Shown here in pieces: positions 15,415 through 25,099 of a stretch of 64,000 bases of DNA. The DNA is taken from contig CALOCN010000014.1 of assembly GCA_942491735.1 (NCBI GenBank), positions 1,922,001-1,986,000 of the forward strand. Direction: 5' to 3'. The stretch's first letter is position 1; every line of letters starts with the position of its first letter. This DNA is from CALOCN01 sp942491735. Its GTDB lineage: Bacteria; Eisenbacteria; RBG-16-71-46; JABDJR01. The notes under the pieces are model-generated. The model saw only the letters and a list, made by a program, of their open reading frames with translations. It had not been told where the DNA came from and did no database searches. A program made the translations under genes and the position numbers.

Positions 15415-18051
15415 ATGGCGTCGAAGCGAAAGGGCCGAAAAGCAGGTCCCAACGGCCGGGCTGCACGGTGGCTCGGAATACTGCTCATCGCCGCGGGTCT
15501 CTTCGTGGCGATCGCGCTGCTGACCCTGGATTCCGGCACCTACGCCGCCTCCGCCCTGGACGGCGGTTCCCTGTCCCAGTGGATCGCGGACCGGGCCCTG
15601 AGCTTTGCTCCCCCCAGCCTGGGTCCCTTCTCCGGGAACTTCCGTAATGCGACCGGCCCCCTGGGTGTGCTGGTGGCCACCCTGCTCCTGGGCAGCCTGG
15701 GGTGGGTGCTCTCCGGGCTGGTCCCGGTGGTTTTCCTCGCCTGGGGTTGGAACCGGGTGGCCCTGCGTCCCGCCGTTCCCCTGGCGGTGCGATGCCTGGT
15801 GGGTCTCCCCCTGGTGGCCCTCCTGGGCACCCTGCTCGCTGCTTTCGGTGCCACCCCGGCGGTCTCCGGTGGGCTTGGGCGCGGCCTGTGGATGGTGGTG
15901 CGGGAGACGGTCGGTCCGGCCGGCGGTGTCCTGCTCCTGCTCGCCGCGGGCGCCGGGATTGTCTTTCTCGAATTGCGTCTTCTCGACGAGCGCTGGCAGC
16001 GCGCCCTGGTGACCGTGGGGCGGGTCGTCTCCCACGCCTGCGCCACCGTGCTGCGCTCCACCGGGCACGGCCTGGTAGCCGCCGGGCGCGGCGTGGTCCG
16101 GGCCGTGGTCGCGTTGGCCACCTGGTTCAAGTCGGCCCTGCTCTCCCGCCCGGATCTCGGGACCGGGCGAGGTTCCGAGCCGAAGGCGGGATCGGCGGTC
16201 AAGGCGGAGCGCGAACCGGTCCCTGAACCGGAGACCCACTCGTCGCCGCTGATCGTCGAGGCCGAGGAAGAAGAGTATGAAGAGGCCGACGACGCGGAGG
16301 AGGACGGGGACGAGGAGGTCGAGTACGAAGACGACGAGGAGGAGGGCGAGGAGGGCGAAGAAGAAGACGACGAGGAGTACGAGTACGAGGAGGACGAGGA
16401 GGATGACGACGAGGAGGAACAGGTCGCCGCGACCGGCAACGGAGCGGTCCGCGCCGCCGACATGGACGAGCATGGGGTTCCCATCCGGCGGATTCCCGCG
16501 GAGGGGGGATTCGTGGACGCCAACCCCCAGGACGTGGAGGACGCGGTGCTGCAGGCCCGCCTGCATGCCAAGGAGGGGACGGCCAACGTCAAGAAGAAGC
16601 GCGGGCGCATGGTCGTACCGGCCACCGACATCCTGGACGATGTTCCCGAGACCGGTCCGCCGGTCGAGGAACAGGAGCTGTTGGACAACTCCCGCACCCT
16701 GACCGAAACGCTCCGGGACTTCGGGGTGACCGGTCGGGTGGGGGAGGTCCACCCCGGTCCGGTCATCACCCGCTACGAGTTCGAGCCCGGTCCCGGAGTC
16801 CGGGTGGCCCAGATCAACAACCGTCAGGACGACCTGGCCCTCAAGTTGCGCGCCCATCGCATCCGGATTCTCGCCCCCATCCCCGGCAAGGCCGCAGTCG
16901 GGGTGGAAGTGCCCAATCGGGCGCCGGCGCCCATCTTCCTGCGACGACTCCTGGAGACCAAGGCCTACCGGGACGCCTCGAGTCCCCTGCCGTTGGCCCT
17001 GGGGCGTGACATCGGTGGCGCCCCGGTGATCACCGAGCTCACCAAGATGCCCCACCTGCTCATCGCCGGAACCACCGGTTCCGGAAAGAGCGTGTGTATG
17101 AACGCGCTCATCACCAGCCTGATCCTCAAGCGGACCCCGGACGAGCTTCGCCTGCTCATGATCGACCCCAAGATGCTGGAGTTCCCCATGTACAACGGGA
17201 TCCCGCATCTGCTCGCCGAGGTGGTGACCGACCCCAAGCTCGCCGCACGCACCCTCAAGTGGGCGCTGATCGAGATGGAGCGGCGCTACCGCGTGCTCTC
17301 CAAGCGGGGAGCCCGCAACATCCAGTCCTACAACGAGAAGATGGCCACCGAGGGACCGCGGGAGTCGGGGGAGGAGAAGCTCCCCTACATCGTGGTGCTC
17401 ATCGACGAGTTGGCCGACCTCATGATCACCAGCGGGGCCGAGGTCGAGGAGCCGATCGCCCGTCTGGCCCAGACCGCGCGCGCGGTGGGAATCCATCTGA
17501 TCGTGGCCACCCAGCGACCCTCGGTGGACGTCATCACCGGGGTCATCAAGGCCAACTTCCCCTGCCGGATCGCCTTCCAGGTGGCCACCCGCCACGACAG
17601 CCGGACCATCCTGGATCAGAACGGGGCCGAGTCGCTCCTGGGCAAGGGGGACATGCTCTACCTTCCGCCGGGAACCGGGTTTCCCATGCGCGTGCACGGG
17701 GCGTTCGTTTCGGAAAGCGAGACCCAGCGGCTCGCCGAGGCCTGGAAGGGGCAGGGCCAGCCGGATACCGATGCCACCCTGGCCCTGGCCATGGCCGAAC
17801 CGGAAGCGGCGGCGGGGGGGCTGGGGGACGATCCGCTCTTCGAGGACGCGGCCCGGCTGGTGGTAGGGGCCGGGCAGGCCTCCGCCTCCATGCTGCAGCG
17901 ACGCCTCAAGGTGGGCTATGCTCGTGCGGCTCGTCTCGTCGACATGCTCGAGGCGGCCGGTGTGGTCTCCACTTCCGAGGGGAGCAAGCCGCGCGAGATC
18001 CTCATGGACGACGTCCGACTCGAGCATGTCCTGGCCGGGACCGAGGAGTGA
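15415..18051 (+). CDS. ftsK: DNA translocase FtsK
   Basis: 878 residues. The N-terminal third has about four membrane helices, anchoring it at the division site. A linker follows that includes 53 residues (283-335) of which 42 are Asp or Glu. The motor has Walker A AGTTGSGKSV near 551 and Walker B VVLIDELADL near 660. The last about 65 residues form the winged-helix gamma domain that reads chromosome polarity sequences. FtsK pumps DNA and activates dimer resolution at division. ATG 15415 was chosen for the AGGAGG six bases upstream; ATG 15373 is possible. Confidence 0.96.
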   Translation: MASKRKGRKAGPNGRAARWLGILLIAAGLFVAIALLTLDSGTYAASALDGGSLSQWIADRALSFAPPSLGPFSGNFRNATGPLGVLVATLLLGSLGWVLSGLVPVVFLAWGWNRVALRPAVPLAVRCLVGLPLVALLGTLLAAFGATPAVSGGLGRGLWMVVRETVGPAGGVLLLLAAGAGIVFLELRLLDERWQRALVTVGRVVSHACATVLRSTGHGLVAAGRGVVRAVVALATWFKSALLSRPDLGTGRGSEPKAGSAVKAEREPVPEPETHSSPLIVEAEEEEYEEADDAEEDGDEEVEYEDDEEEGEEGEEEDDEEYEYEEDEEDDDEEEQVAATGNGAVRAADMDEHGVPIRRIPAEGGFVDANPQDVEDAVLQARLHAKEGTANVKKKRGRMVVPATDILDDVPETGPPVEEQELLDNSRTLTETLRDFGVTGRVGEVHPGPVITRYEFEPGPGVRVAQINNRQDDLALKLRAHRIRILAPIPGKAAVGVEVPNRAPAPIFLRRLLETKAYRDASSPLPLALGRDIGGAPVITELTKMPHLLIAGTTGSGKSVCMNALITSLILKRTPDELRLLMIDPKMLEFPMYNGIPHLLAEVVTDPKLAARTLKWALIEMERRYRVLSKRGARNIQSYNEKMATEGPRESGEEKLPYIVVLIDELADLMITSGAEVEEPIARLAQTARAVGIHLIVATQRPSVDVITGVIKANFPCRIAFQVATRHDSRTILDQNGAESLLGKGDMLYLPPGTGFPMRVHGAFVSESETQRLAEAWKGQGQPDTDATLALAMAEPEAAAGGLGDDPLFEDAARLVVGAGQASASMLQRRLKVGYARAARLVDMLEAAGVVSTSEGSKPREILMDDVRLEHVLAGTEE

Positions 18052-18094
18052 GCTCTTCGCGTGCCGCTATAACCCATCCCGGTAAAATCAATCC

Positions 18095-19471
18095 ATGACG
18101 CAAATTGCCTTTGTCACCCTCGGGTGCCCCAAGAACCAGGTCGACTCCGAGGTCATGCTCGGGCGGCTGGATCGTGCCGGCTATACGACGACCGGCGACC
18201 TCACCCAGGCCGATGCCGCGGTGGTCAACACCTGTGCCTTCCTCCAGAGCGCGGTCCAGGAGTCGATCGACACCATCCTCGATGTAGCCCAGCACAAGGC
18301 GGGGGGACGGCTGCGCGCCCTGGTCGTGGCGGGTTGTCTCAGCGACCGGTATCGGGATCAGCTCATGGAGGAGATCCCCGAGGTGGACGCCGTCATGGGG
18401 ACGGGGGACGTGGCCCGTGTGGTCGAGGTGGTGGAAGGGCTGCTCACCCCCGGCAAGACGTTTCGTCCCACCGCCGACGACGTGGACGCGGTCTATGGCG
18501 ACCCCAGCCAGCGGGTCCTGTCGACCTCCCCGGTTTCCCCCTTCCTCAAGATTGCCGAAGGCTGTGACGCAACCTGTACCTTCTGCATCATTCCCCAGCT
18601 GCGCGGCGGACAGCGTTCCCGCAGCATCGAGAACGTGGTCGCCGAGGCCCGGACGCTCGCCGCGGCCGGGGCGCGTGAAGCGGTGCTCATTGCCCAGGAC
18701 CTGACCGCGTACGGCCGCGACCGCTACGGGGCGCCCAGCCTCGACCGGTTGCTGCGCGCACTCGATACGGTCGAGGAGCTGCGCTGGATCCGGCTCATGT
18801 ACGCCAACCCCTTCTATTGGACACCCGAACTGATCGACGCGGTGGCGACCTGCCGGCGGGTCGTGCCCTATGCCGACATGCCCATTCAGCACATTGCCGA
18901 TCCCATGCTCAAGCGGATGGGACGACAGACCGACAAGGAGACCATCACCCGACTCATCCGCACCCTGCGCGAACGGGTTCCCGGGATGGCCCTGCGCACC
19001 AACGTCATCGTGGGTTTTCCGGGGGAAACCGAGGATCAGTTCGAGGAGCTGTTGGAGTTCCTGCGGGAGACCCGCTTCGACAAGCTGGTGGCCTTTCCCT
19101 TTTCGGTGGAGGACACCGCTCCGGCGGCCAAGCTCCCGGGGGCGATTCCGGACGAGGTCATCCAGGAGCGCCACTACCGGGTCCTGGCCGAACAGGGCCT
19201 GATCAGCCTCTCCATCAACCGGGCCCAGGTGGGACGCACCCTCGAGGTCCTGATCGACGAGACCGGAGCAAAACCGGGCGCTCCGGCCCGGGGCCGCAGT
19301 GTCCGGGAAGCCCCGGAGGTGGATGGAAGCGTACGGGTTGCGGGAACCGGACTGGAGGCAGGGAGGTTCTACCCGGTAACGATCACCGGCGCCGACGCGG
19401 TGGACCTGGTCGGGGTGGCCGCCGCCGATCCCGCTGACCTTTCGACGCCCCTGGTGGAGACAACCGAATGA
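18095..19471 (+). CDS. rimO: Ribosomal protein uS12 methylthiotransferase RimO
   Basis: 458 residues. The N-terminal MTTase domain begins TLGCPKNQVDSE, which distinguishes RimO from MiaB. The radical SAM cluster ligands are Cys157, Cys161 and Cys164 in GCDATCTFC. A TRAM-like domain ends the protein. RimO methylthiolates an Asp in uS12 using SAM, which fits its position downstream of metK. A TATAAC at 18068-18073 could be a -10 box but no convincing -35 box is visible. It overlaps the next gene as ATGA. Confidence 0.96.
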   Translation: MTQIAFVTLGCPKNQVDSEVMLGRLDRAGYTTTGDLTQADAAVVNTCAFLQSAVQESIDTILDVAQHKAGGRLRALVVAGCLSDRYRDQLMEEIPEVDAVMGTGDVARVVEVVEGLLTPGKTFRPTADDVDAVYGDPSQRVLSTSPVSPFLKIAEGCDATCTFCIIPQLRGGQRSRSIENVVAEARTLAAAGAREAVLIAQDLTAYGRDRYGAPSLDRLLRALDTVEELRWIRLMYANPFYWTPELIDAVATCRRVVPYADMPIQHIADPMLKRMGRQTDKETITRLIRTLRERVPGMALRTNVIVGFPGETEDQFEELLEFLRETRFDKLVAFPFSVEDTAPAAKLPGAIPDEVIQERHYRVLAEQGLISLSINRAQVGRTLEVLIDETGAKPGAPARGRSVREAPEVDGSVRVAGTGLEAGRFYPVTITGADAVDLVGVAAADPADLSTPLVETTE

Positions 19472-20187
19472 ATCGACCCGGCCGATGTGCGTTCCTCGCT
19501 TGCCTTGTCCTGGTGTCGGCCGCTTTCTGCGGCCCGGCGTGGGCCCAGGATCTGGGAACCGCGGTGAAGCAGACCTACCCGACCAACTACCGCATGCTGG
19601 AGGACGTCGCCGAATCGGCGGTCTCCGAGCTCATGATCGGATTCCAGGGCCCCCCGGACGGCGTGCTGGTCCTGGAAGCCGAGGGCTCCCATTCGGCGGA
19701 TTGGTTCATCGAGAACCTGCTCCTGAATCGTCTCAACGAAGCCGGGTTTTCCGCTTTCCTCAAGGCAGTCGCGGAAGAGGAGACCGACGGGACGAACGGG
19801 GACTCGCTGGAAACCGCTCCCCCTCCCGAACCGGAACCGGGGGCCGAGTATGTCTTCCGCTATCGGATCGTGGAGTTCGGGATGTCCTACCCCGATACGT
19901 ACCGCAAGAGCCCGCTCGGATCGAAGCAGGTGCAGCGCCTCGCCCGGTGCAATCTCCAGGCGCACCTCCTGGCCGGGGAGCGGGAACGGGTGGTCTGGGG
20001 CAACACCTCCGAGGCGAGCCGCAGCGACGTCGTCCCCTCCAAGAAGCTCTCCCTCCTGGAGGGAGACAACTCGCCGTTCACCGCACCGGCCCTGGACAGC
20101 AAGGGGCTCAGCGGATTGGTGGAGCCGGCCCTAGTCACGGGGATCGTGATCGGGCTAGTCTACCTCTTCTACGCCAACCAGAACTGA
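19468..20187 (+). CDS. Exported protein of unknown function
   Basis: 239 residues and not recognised. A clear signal peptide (CAFLACLVLVSAAFCGPAWA) is followed by a mature domain of about 180 residues with a Pro/Glu-rich insert near residue 115, and a hydrophobic C-terminal segment (LVTGIVIGLVYLFYA) that could anchor it in a membrane. The alternation of VFRYRIVEFGMSYP and CNLQAHLLAGERERVVW suggests a beta-rich fold like that of small lipoproteins of the FlgO/LpoB type, but this is weak. It is translationally coupled to rimO and lies just before bamD, so an envelope role is likely. Confidence 0.7.
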   Translation: MNRPGRCAFLACLVLVSAAFCGPAWAQDLGTAVKQTYPTNYRMLEDVAESAVSELMIGFQGPPDGVLVLEAEGSHSADWFIENLLLNRLNEAGFSAFLKAVAEEETDGTNGDSLETAPPPEPEPGAEYVFRYRIVEFGMSYPDTYRKSPLGSKQVQRLARCNLQAHLLAGERERVVWGNTSEASRSDVVPSKKLSLLEGDNSPFTAPALDSKGLSGLVEPALVTGIVIGLVYLFYANQN

Positions 20188-20193
20188 TTCCAC

Positions 20194-21090
20194 ATGCTCC
20201 AAACCTTCCGTGTACGGCTGGTCCTCCCGGGCCTGCGGGTCCGTTGCCCCGCCCGTACCTCCATCATTCCCGTCGTGATGCTTGCGGCGTCCGTGCTCCT
20301 TGCCGGTTGCGCGGGGACGAAGAAGTCGTCGTCGATCACCCCTGCCAACGAGGTGGCCCTGGCCCAGTCGTTGATGGACGAGGGGGACTACCGCGGGGCG
20401 GTGGCTGCCCTGACCCAGTTTCTTGCCGTACACCCCGGGAGTCGGCTTGTCGACGAGGCAACCCATCTCCTGGGGCGCGCCTACTACGAGGACGGGTTGT
20501 ACTACGAGGCCGAGGAGCGGTTCCGCCGGGTGATCCGGGAGTTTCCCGAGAGTCCCTGGGCCCAGGACTCCGCCTACTACCTGGGTCTGGCCATCCTCTC
20601 CCAGTCCCGCAAACCGGAGCTGGACCAGTCGGAGACCCTGGCCGCCATCGTGGAGTTCCAGTCCTTCATCAGCCGCTATCCGGACAGTGAGCTGGTCCCG
20701 CGGGCCCGCCAGCACATCCTGAACGCCCGCACCAAGCTGGCCGAGAAGTCGTACAAGAACGCCATTACCTATACCAAGATCAAGTCCTGGCGCGCGGCGT
20801 ACCACGAACTGGAGGGGGTGGTGACCACCTATCCGGAGACGGAGTGGGTCTGTCCGGCCATGGCCAAGATGGTGGAGGTGGCGGTGAAGCGCGAGGACTG
20901 GCCCCGCGCGGGCCGGTGGTCCCAGCGGGTGATCCTCGAGTCGCCCGATTGCCCCTTCGTGGAGAAGGCGCAGGAGCATCTCGCGCGGGCCGAGGAAGAG
21001 ATGACCAGGCTGGGGTTGCCGAGGGACGAGATCGAGCAGATCATCAACGGGACACTGCCCGATTCGGCGGACGCCGCCGTCGAACCGTGA
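20194..21090 (+). CDS. bamD: Outer-membrane assembly lipoprotein BamD-like
   Basis: 298 residues. A long N-terminal region with a hydrophobic core leads to the lipobox LLAGC (Cys39). The mature protein is made of TPR repeats (about residues 50-270): ALAQSLMDEGDYRGAVAALTQFL, listed in part, then a repeat around YYEDGLYYEAEERFRRVI. This is the YfiO/BamD architecture, an outer-membrane lipoprotein of the beta-barrel assembly machine. The ATG at 20278 would leave too short a signal peptide. A general TPR lipoprotein is the alternative. Confidence 0.82.
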   Translation: MLQTFRVRLVLPGLRVRCPARTSIIPVVMLAASVLLAGCAGTKKSSSITPANEVALAQSLMDEGDYRGAVAALTQFLAVHPGSRLVDEATHLLGRAYYEDGLYYEAEERFRRVIREFPESPWAQDSAYYLGLAILSQSRKPELDQSETLAAIVEFQSFISRYPDSELVPRARQHILNARTKLAEKSYKNAITYTKIKSWRAAYHELEGVVTTYPETEWVCPAMAKMVEVAVKREDWPRAGRWSQRVILESPDCPFVEKAQEHLARAEEEMTRLGLPRDEIEQIINGTLPDSADAAVEP

Positions 21091-21124
21091 TTCAGCGCTC
21101 CGCGCGCGGGGGGAGACCGAACCG

Positions 21125-21721
21125 GTGAGCTTGCAGCTGGGGGTCTACGGCGGCTCCTTCAATCCCATCCACTGGGGTCACCTGCACGTGGCGCTGCTCG
21201 CCCGCGAGGCCGCCGGCCTGGACCGCGTCCTCTTTGTTCCCGCCGCCCGTCCGCCGCACAAGCCGGATGGGTCGTTGGCCGCCGCCTCGCATCGGGTGGC
21301 CATGATCGAGCTGGCCCTCGCCGACGAACCGCACACCGCGATCTCGACCATCGAGCTGGCCGAGGGCGGACCCCGCTATACCGCGGTAACCCTGGAGGCC
21401 CTGCAGGAGCAGCACCCGCAGGCGCGCCTGCATTTCATCATGGGGCTGGACAGCCTCATCGAACTGCCTGGCTGGCGTGATCCGGACCGGCTGTTGGACC
21501 GGTTCTCGGTCATCGCGGTGGACCGGCCGGGGTGCGCAGTGGATGCGGTGCCGCGCGGGGTCACCGCGCGGGCGCGGGTGGTGACCGGCAACCCCCTGGC
21601 CATTTCCGCTTCCGCGATCCGCGAGCGGGTGTCCCGTGACCTTTCCATCCGGCACCTGGTCCCCGCGTCGGTCGCCGACTACATCGGTTCCAGGAGTCTC
21701 TACCACAAGGAGTCCGGGTGA
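21125..21721 (+). CDS. nadD: Nicotinate-nucleotide adenylyltransferase
   Basis: 198 residues. GGSFNPIHWGHL (about residues 9-20) is the nucleotidyltransferase motif, and SASAIRERV near the C-terminus is the ISSSxIR-like phosphate-binding motif. It makes deamido-NAD from nicotinate mononucleotide and ATP. The GTG start follows a GGGGGGAG ribosome site. It overlaps polA as GTGA. The usual partners obgE and rsfS are not here. Confidence 0.95.
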   Translation: MSLQLGVYGGSFNPIHWGHLHVALLAREAAGLDRVLFVPAARPPHKPDGSLAAASHRVAMIELALADEPHTAISTIELAEGGPRYTAVTLEALQEQHPQARLHFIMGLDSLIELPGWRDPDRLLDRFSVIAVDRPGCAVDAVPRGVTARARVVTGNPLAISASAIRERVSRDLSIRHLVPASVADYIGSRSLYHKESG

Positions 21722-24426
21722 GCCGCAAGCTCTTTCTTCTCGACGGGTCGGCCCTCATCTACCGCGCCTTCCACGCCCTATCCCGCATGGGACTGCGCAA
21801 CCGCGCCGGCGAACCGACCGGGGCGGTGTTCGGATTCGCCAATACCCTGCACGCCCTCGTGCGTCAGGAACGCCCCGACTACATCGCGGTCGTCTTTGAT
21901 GCGCCGGGCCCCACCTTCCGTCACCAGCGCTACACCGAGTACAAGGCCAACCGGGCCAAGACCCCGGACGAGTTGCGGGCACAGTTTCCCCGGGTGCGGG
22001 AGCTGGTCGCGGCCTGGCCCTGCGCCTCGATCGAGGTGGAAGGGGTGGAGGCCGACGACGTGATCGGTTCCTACACCCGCCAGTTGGCCGGCCCCGACCT
22101 GGAGGTGGTGGCGGTGACCGGCGACAAGGACTTCTACCAGTTGCTGGGCGAGCACGTGCGGATCCTCAACCCCGGTCGCGGTGGCGCCGCGGCGGTGGAG
22201 CCCACCCTGATTGGCCCCGATCAGATCCCGGCCAAGTTCGGGGTGACCGAGCCGGACCAGGTCGTGGACGTGCTGGCGTTGATGGGGGACACCAGCGACA
22301 ACGTTCCCGGGATTCCCGGGATCGGACCCAAGACCGCGGGGACCCTGATCGCCGAGCACGGCAGCGTGGAAGCCCTGTTCGAGCGTCTGGAGACGCTCAA
22401 ACCGGCCCTGCGCAGGAAGCTCGAGGGGAAGAAGGCGATCGCTCTCCTGGCCAAGGAACTCATCACCATCAGGACCGATCTGGATCTGCCGGTGTCCCTG
22501 GACGCCATGGAGACCGTGCCCCCCGGCGGTGATGCCCTGGTGAAGATACTCCGGGACCTTGATTTCCAACGCATGCTCGCCGACCTCGGGGTTTCCCGCA
22601 AGGAAGTGGCCGAGCCGCTTTCGCTGTTCACCCGGCACACGCAGTACCGGCTCATCGAGACGGTCGACGCCCTCCGCGAACTGGTCGCCGCGTTGCGCAC
22701 ACGTGAACGCCTGGCCCTGACCGTGGTCGCCGACGGGGATCCGCTGCACGCCACCGTGGTCGGCCTGGCTCTGTCCGCCGATCCCGAGGATGCAGCCTAT
22801 GTTCCGGTGGCGCATACGGCGGGTCCGTCCCTGGGCGCGGATCGGGTGCGTGAGGTTCTCGGTCCGCTCCTTGCCGAACCGGGACCTGCATGGACCCTGC
22901 ACGATGCGAAGCTGGCCCATCATCAACTGAAGTCGGATGGGTTCCCGGTACCGCGGGTGACTTTCGACACCGCCCTTGCTTCCTACCTGGTGGATCCGGA
23001 GAGTCGCCATACCCTGGAGACCGTGGTCCGGGACCGGTTGGGGGAGACCATGCTCGGGTGGGCCGAACTTGTAGGGAAGGGGGCGAAGCGGATCGCCGCC
23101 GCAGCCACCGACCCGGCCGAGACGGTCCGCTACGCCGGGGAGGCGGCCGACATGACCGGTCGACTGAGAGCGGACCTGACCGGCCGGCTGGAATCGATCG
23201 GGCTCGCCGAGCTCTTCCACGAGGTGGAGATGCCCCTGGCCGAGGTGCTGGGGGCGATGGAACAGGCCGGCGTTGCGGTGGACGTGCCCTACCTGCAGGC
23301 GATGAGCGAACGGATGGCCACGCGGATGGGAGAGCTGACCCGGAGCGCCCACGCCCTGGCCGAGACCGAGTTCAACATCAACTCGCCGTCCCAACTGGCC
23401 CAGGTGCTGTTCGAACGCCTTGCGCTCCCTCCCGGGAAGAAGACCAAGACGGGGTTCTCGACCGACAGCGAGGTCCTGGAGGCGCTGCGGGACGAACATG
23501 AACTGCCCGGGGTCGTCCTCGAGTACCGCCAGCTTTCCAAGCTCAAGTCGACCTACGTGGACGCACTCCCCGCGCTGGTGGACCCGGAAACCGGTCGGAT
23601 CCATTGCCGATTCAACCAGACCGTGGCCGCCACCGGACGGCTCTCCTCGTCGGACCCCAACCTGCAGAACATCCCCATCCGCACCCCCCTGGGGCGCGAA
23701 GTGCGTCGCGCCTTTGTCGTGGGTCGCCAGGACTGGGTTCTCGTCTCGGCGGACTACTCCCAGATCGAACTGCGGATCATGGCTCACCTCAGCGGCGATC
23801 CGGTGCTGGTGCACGCGTTTGCCAACGGGATCGACGTCCACCGGGACACGGCCGCGCGGATCTTCGGGGTCGAGCCGGAGGCGGTCACCGATCTGCAACG
23901 GGGACAGGCCAAGACGGTCAACTTTGCCGTGCTCTACGGCCAGGGGCCCTTCGGGTTGGCCAGGACGCTGGGCATCGCCAACAAGGAGGCCCAGGCGTTC
24001 ATCAGGAACTACAAGGCCCAGTACGCCGGAGTGGTGGGGTATCTGGACTCCACCCTGGAGCAGGCCCGGGCCCAGGGCTATGTGACCACGTTGCTCAAGC
24101 GGCGGCGCTATCTCCCGGCGCTCCGCCAGCGGGGGTCCGCGGCCCGGGCCGCGGCGGAACGGCTGGCCATCAACACGCCCATCCAGGGCACCGCGGCCGA
24201 TCTCATCAAGGTGGCCATGGTCAATGTCCACCGTCGCCTGGCCCGGGAGGGGCTCGCCGCGCGCCTGCTCCTGACCGTGCATGACGAACTCGTCCTGGAA
24301 TCGCCGGTCGGGGAAGCGGAAGCGGTGGAGCGTCTGGTCACCGAGGAGATGGCCGGAGCGATCGAGCTTTCGGTCCCGGTGATCGTGAACACCGGGGTGG
24401 GGGAGAACTGGGAGGCCATCCATTGA
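21718..24426 (+). CDS. polA: DNA polymerase I, proofreading domain degenerate
   Basis: 902 residues with three regions: a 5'-nuclease domain (about 1-290), a 3'-5' exonuclease fold (about 320-490) and an A-family polymerase. Polymerase motifs are intact: VSADYSQIELRIMAHLSGD (A), KTVNFAVLYGQGPFG (B) and TVHDELVLE (C). The exonuclease fold has lost its metal ligands: the first motif reads LTVVADGDPL without Asp-x-Glu, the second HDAKLAHHQL without its Asp, and the third keeps Tyr but has Ala for Asp (YAGEAAD). It should fill gaps and remove primers but not proofread, like the Taq or Bacillus enzymes. Confidence 0.97.
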   Translation: MSRKLFLLDGSALIYRAFHALSRMGLRNRAGEPTGAVFGFANTLHALVRQERPDYIAVVFDAPGPTFRHQRYTEYKANRAKTPDELRAQFPRVRELVAAWPCASIEVEGVEADDVIGSYTRQLAGPDLEVVAVTGDKDFYQLLGEHVRILNPGRGGAAAVEPTLIGPDQIPAKFGVTEPDQVVDVLALMGDTSDNVPGIPGIGPKTAGTLIAEHGSVEALFERLETLKPALRRKLEGKKAIALLAKELITIRTDLDLPVSLDAMETVPPGGDALVKILRDLDFQRMLADLGVSRKEVAEPLSLFTRHTQYRLIETVDALRELVAALRTRERLALTVVADGDPLHATVVGLALSADPEDAAYVPVAHTAGPSLGADRVREVLGPLLAEPGPAWTLHDAKLAHHQLKSDGFPVPRVTFDTALASYLVDPESRHTLETVVRDRLGETMLGWAELVGKGAKRIAAAATDPAETVRYAGEAADMTGRLRADLTGRLESIGLAELFHEVEMPLAEVLGAMEQAGVAVDVPYLQAMSERMATRMGELTRSAHALAETEFNINSPSQLAQVLFERLALPPGKKTKTGFSTDSEVLEALRDEHELPGVVLEYRQLSKLKSTYVDALPALVDPETGRIHCRFNQTVAATGRLSSSDPNLQNIPIRTPLGREVRRAFVVGRQDWVLVSADYSQIELRIMAHLSGDPVLVHAFANGIDVHRDTAARIFGVEPEAVTDLQRGQAKTVNFAVLYGQGPFGLARTLGIANKEAQAFIRNYKAQYAGVVGYLDSTLEQARAQGYVTTLLKRRRYLPALRQRGSAARAAAERLAINTPIQGTAADLIKVAMVNVHRRLAREGLAARLLLTVHDELVLESPVGEAEAVERLVTEEMAGAIELSVPVIVNTGVGENWEAIH

Positions 24427-24445
24427 GACGCGGGGAGCGTCCCTG

Positions 24446-25078
24446 ATGCTGCGGGTCGGACTGGTGGGGGCCACCGCCTCCGGCAAGTCGACGGTGGCGC
24501 GCATCCTGTCCGGGCACGGCATACCCGTGCTCGACGCGGACCGTGAAGCGCACGCGCTCTACGCGCCCGGATCCCCCCTGGTCGCCACCCTGGTCGAGGA
24601 GTTCGGCGAGACGGTGCGGGGGGAGGCGGGCGGGATCGACCGACGGGCCCTGGGGCGGATCGTGTTCAGCGACGCGGATCGACTGGCCCGGCTGGAGGCG
24701 CTGGTGCATCCTCCGTTGCGGGTCCGTCTGCATCGGGCCCTGGCCGAGCTGGCCGCCGACGGCCACGATCTCGCCGTGCTCGAGGCCGCAGTGTTGCTCA
24801 AGTGGCGTGAAGCGGCCGGCGCGGACTCCCAACCTCTGGTGGACCGGATCGTCGCGGTCACCGCGCGCCGGGAGCTCCGTCTGCAACGGCTCATGGCCAA
24901 GGGGCTGACCGAGGCCGAGGCGCTTTCCCGTCTGGATCGCCAGGTGGACGAGGTCCGACTGCGCCGTATCGCGGATTTCGAGATCGAGAACAACGACGAT
25001 GCACACGCCCTGCGCGAGCGGGTACACTTGCTCGCCGTTATGCTGCGTCGGCTTGCCGCCGACGCCGCGCGTTCTTGA
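24446..25078 (+). CDS. coaE: Dephospho-CoA kinase
   Basis: 210 residues. Walker A GATASGKST lies at residues 8-16, DADREAH is the substrate-side motif, and VHPPLR matches the conserved HP block. It performs the last step of coenzyme A synthesis. Twenty bases separate it from polA and prfB follows 21 bases later; the polA-coaE pairing is common. Confidence 0.95.
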   Translation: MLRVGLVGATASGKSTVARILSGHGIPVLDADREAHALYAPGSPLVATLVEEFGETVRGEAGGIDRRALGRIVFSDADRLARLEALVHPPLRVRLHRALAELAADGHDLAVLEAAVLLKWREAAGADSQPLVDRIVAVTARRELRLQRLMAKGLTEAEALSRLDRQVDEVRLRRIADFEIENNDDAHALRERVHLLAVMLRRLAADAARS

Positions 25079-25099
25079 CGCCGAGACCAGGAGGACCCC

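Noticed and set aside
15268..18027. 919-codon open frame opposite ftsK
   Set aside because: Shadow frame; ftsK motifs on the plus strand explain the stretch.
21778..24522. 914-codon open frame opposite polA
   Set aside because: Shadow frame; crosses into coaE and has no family features.
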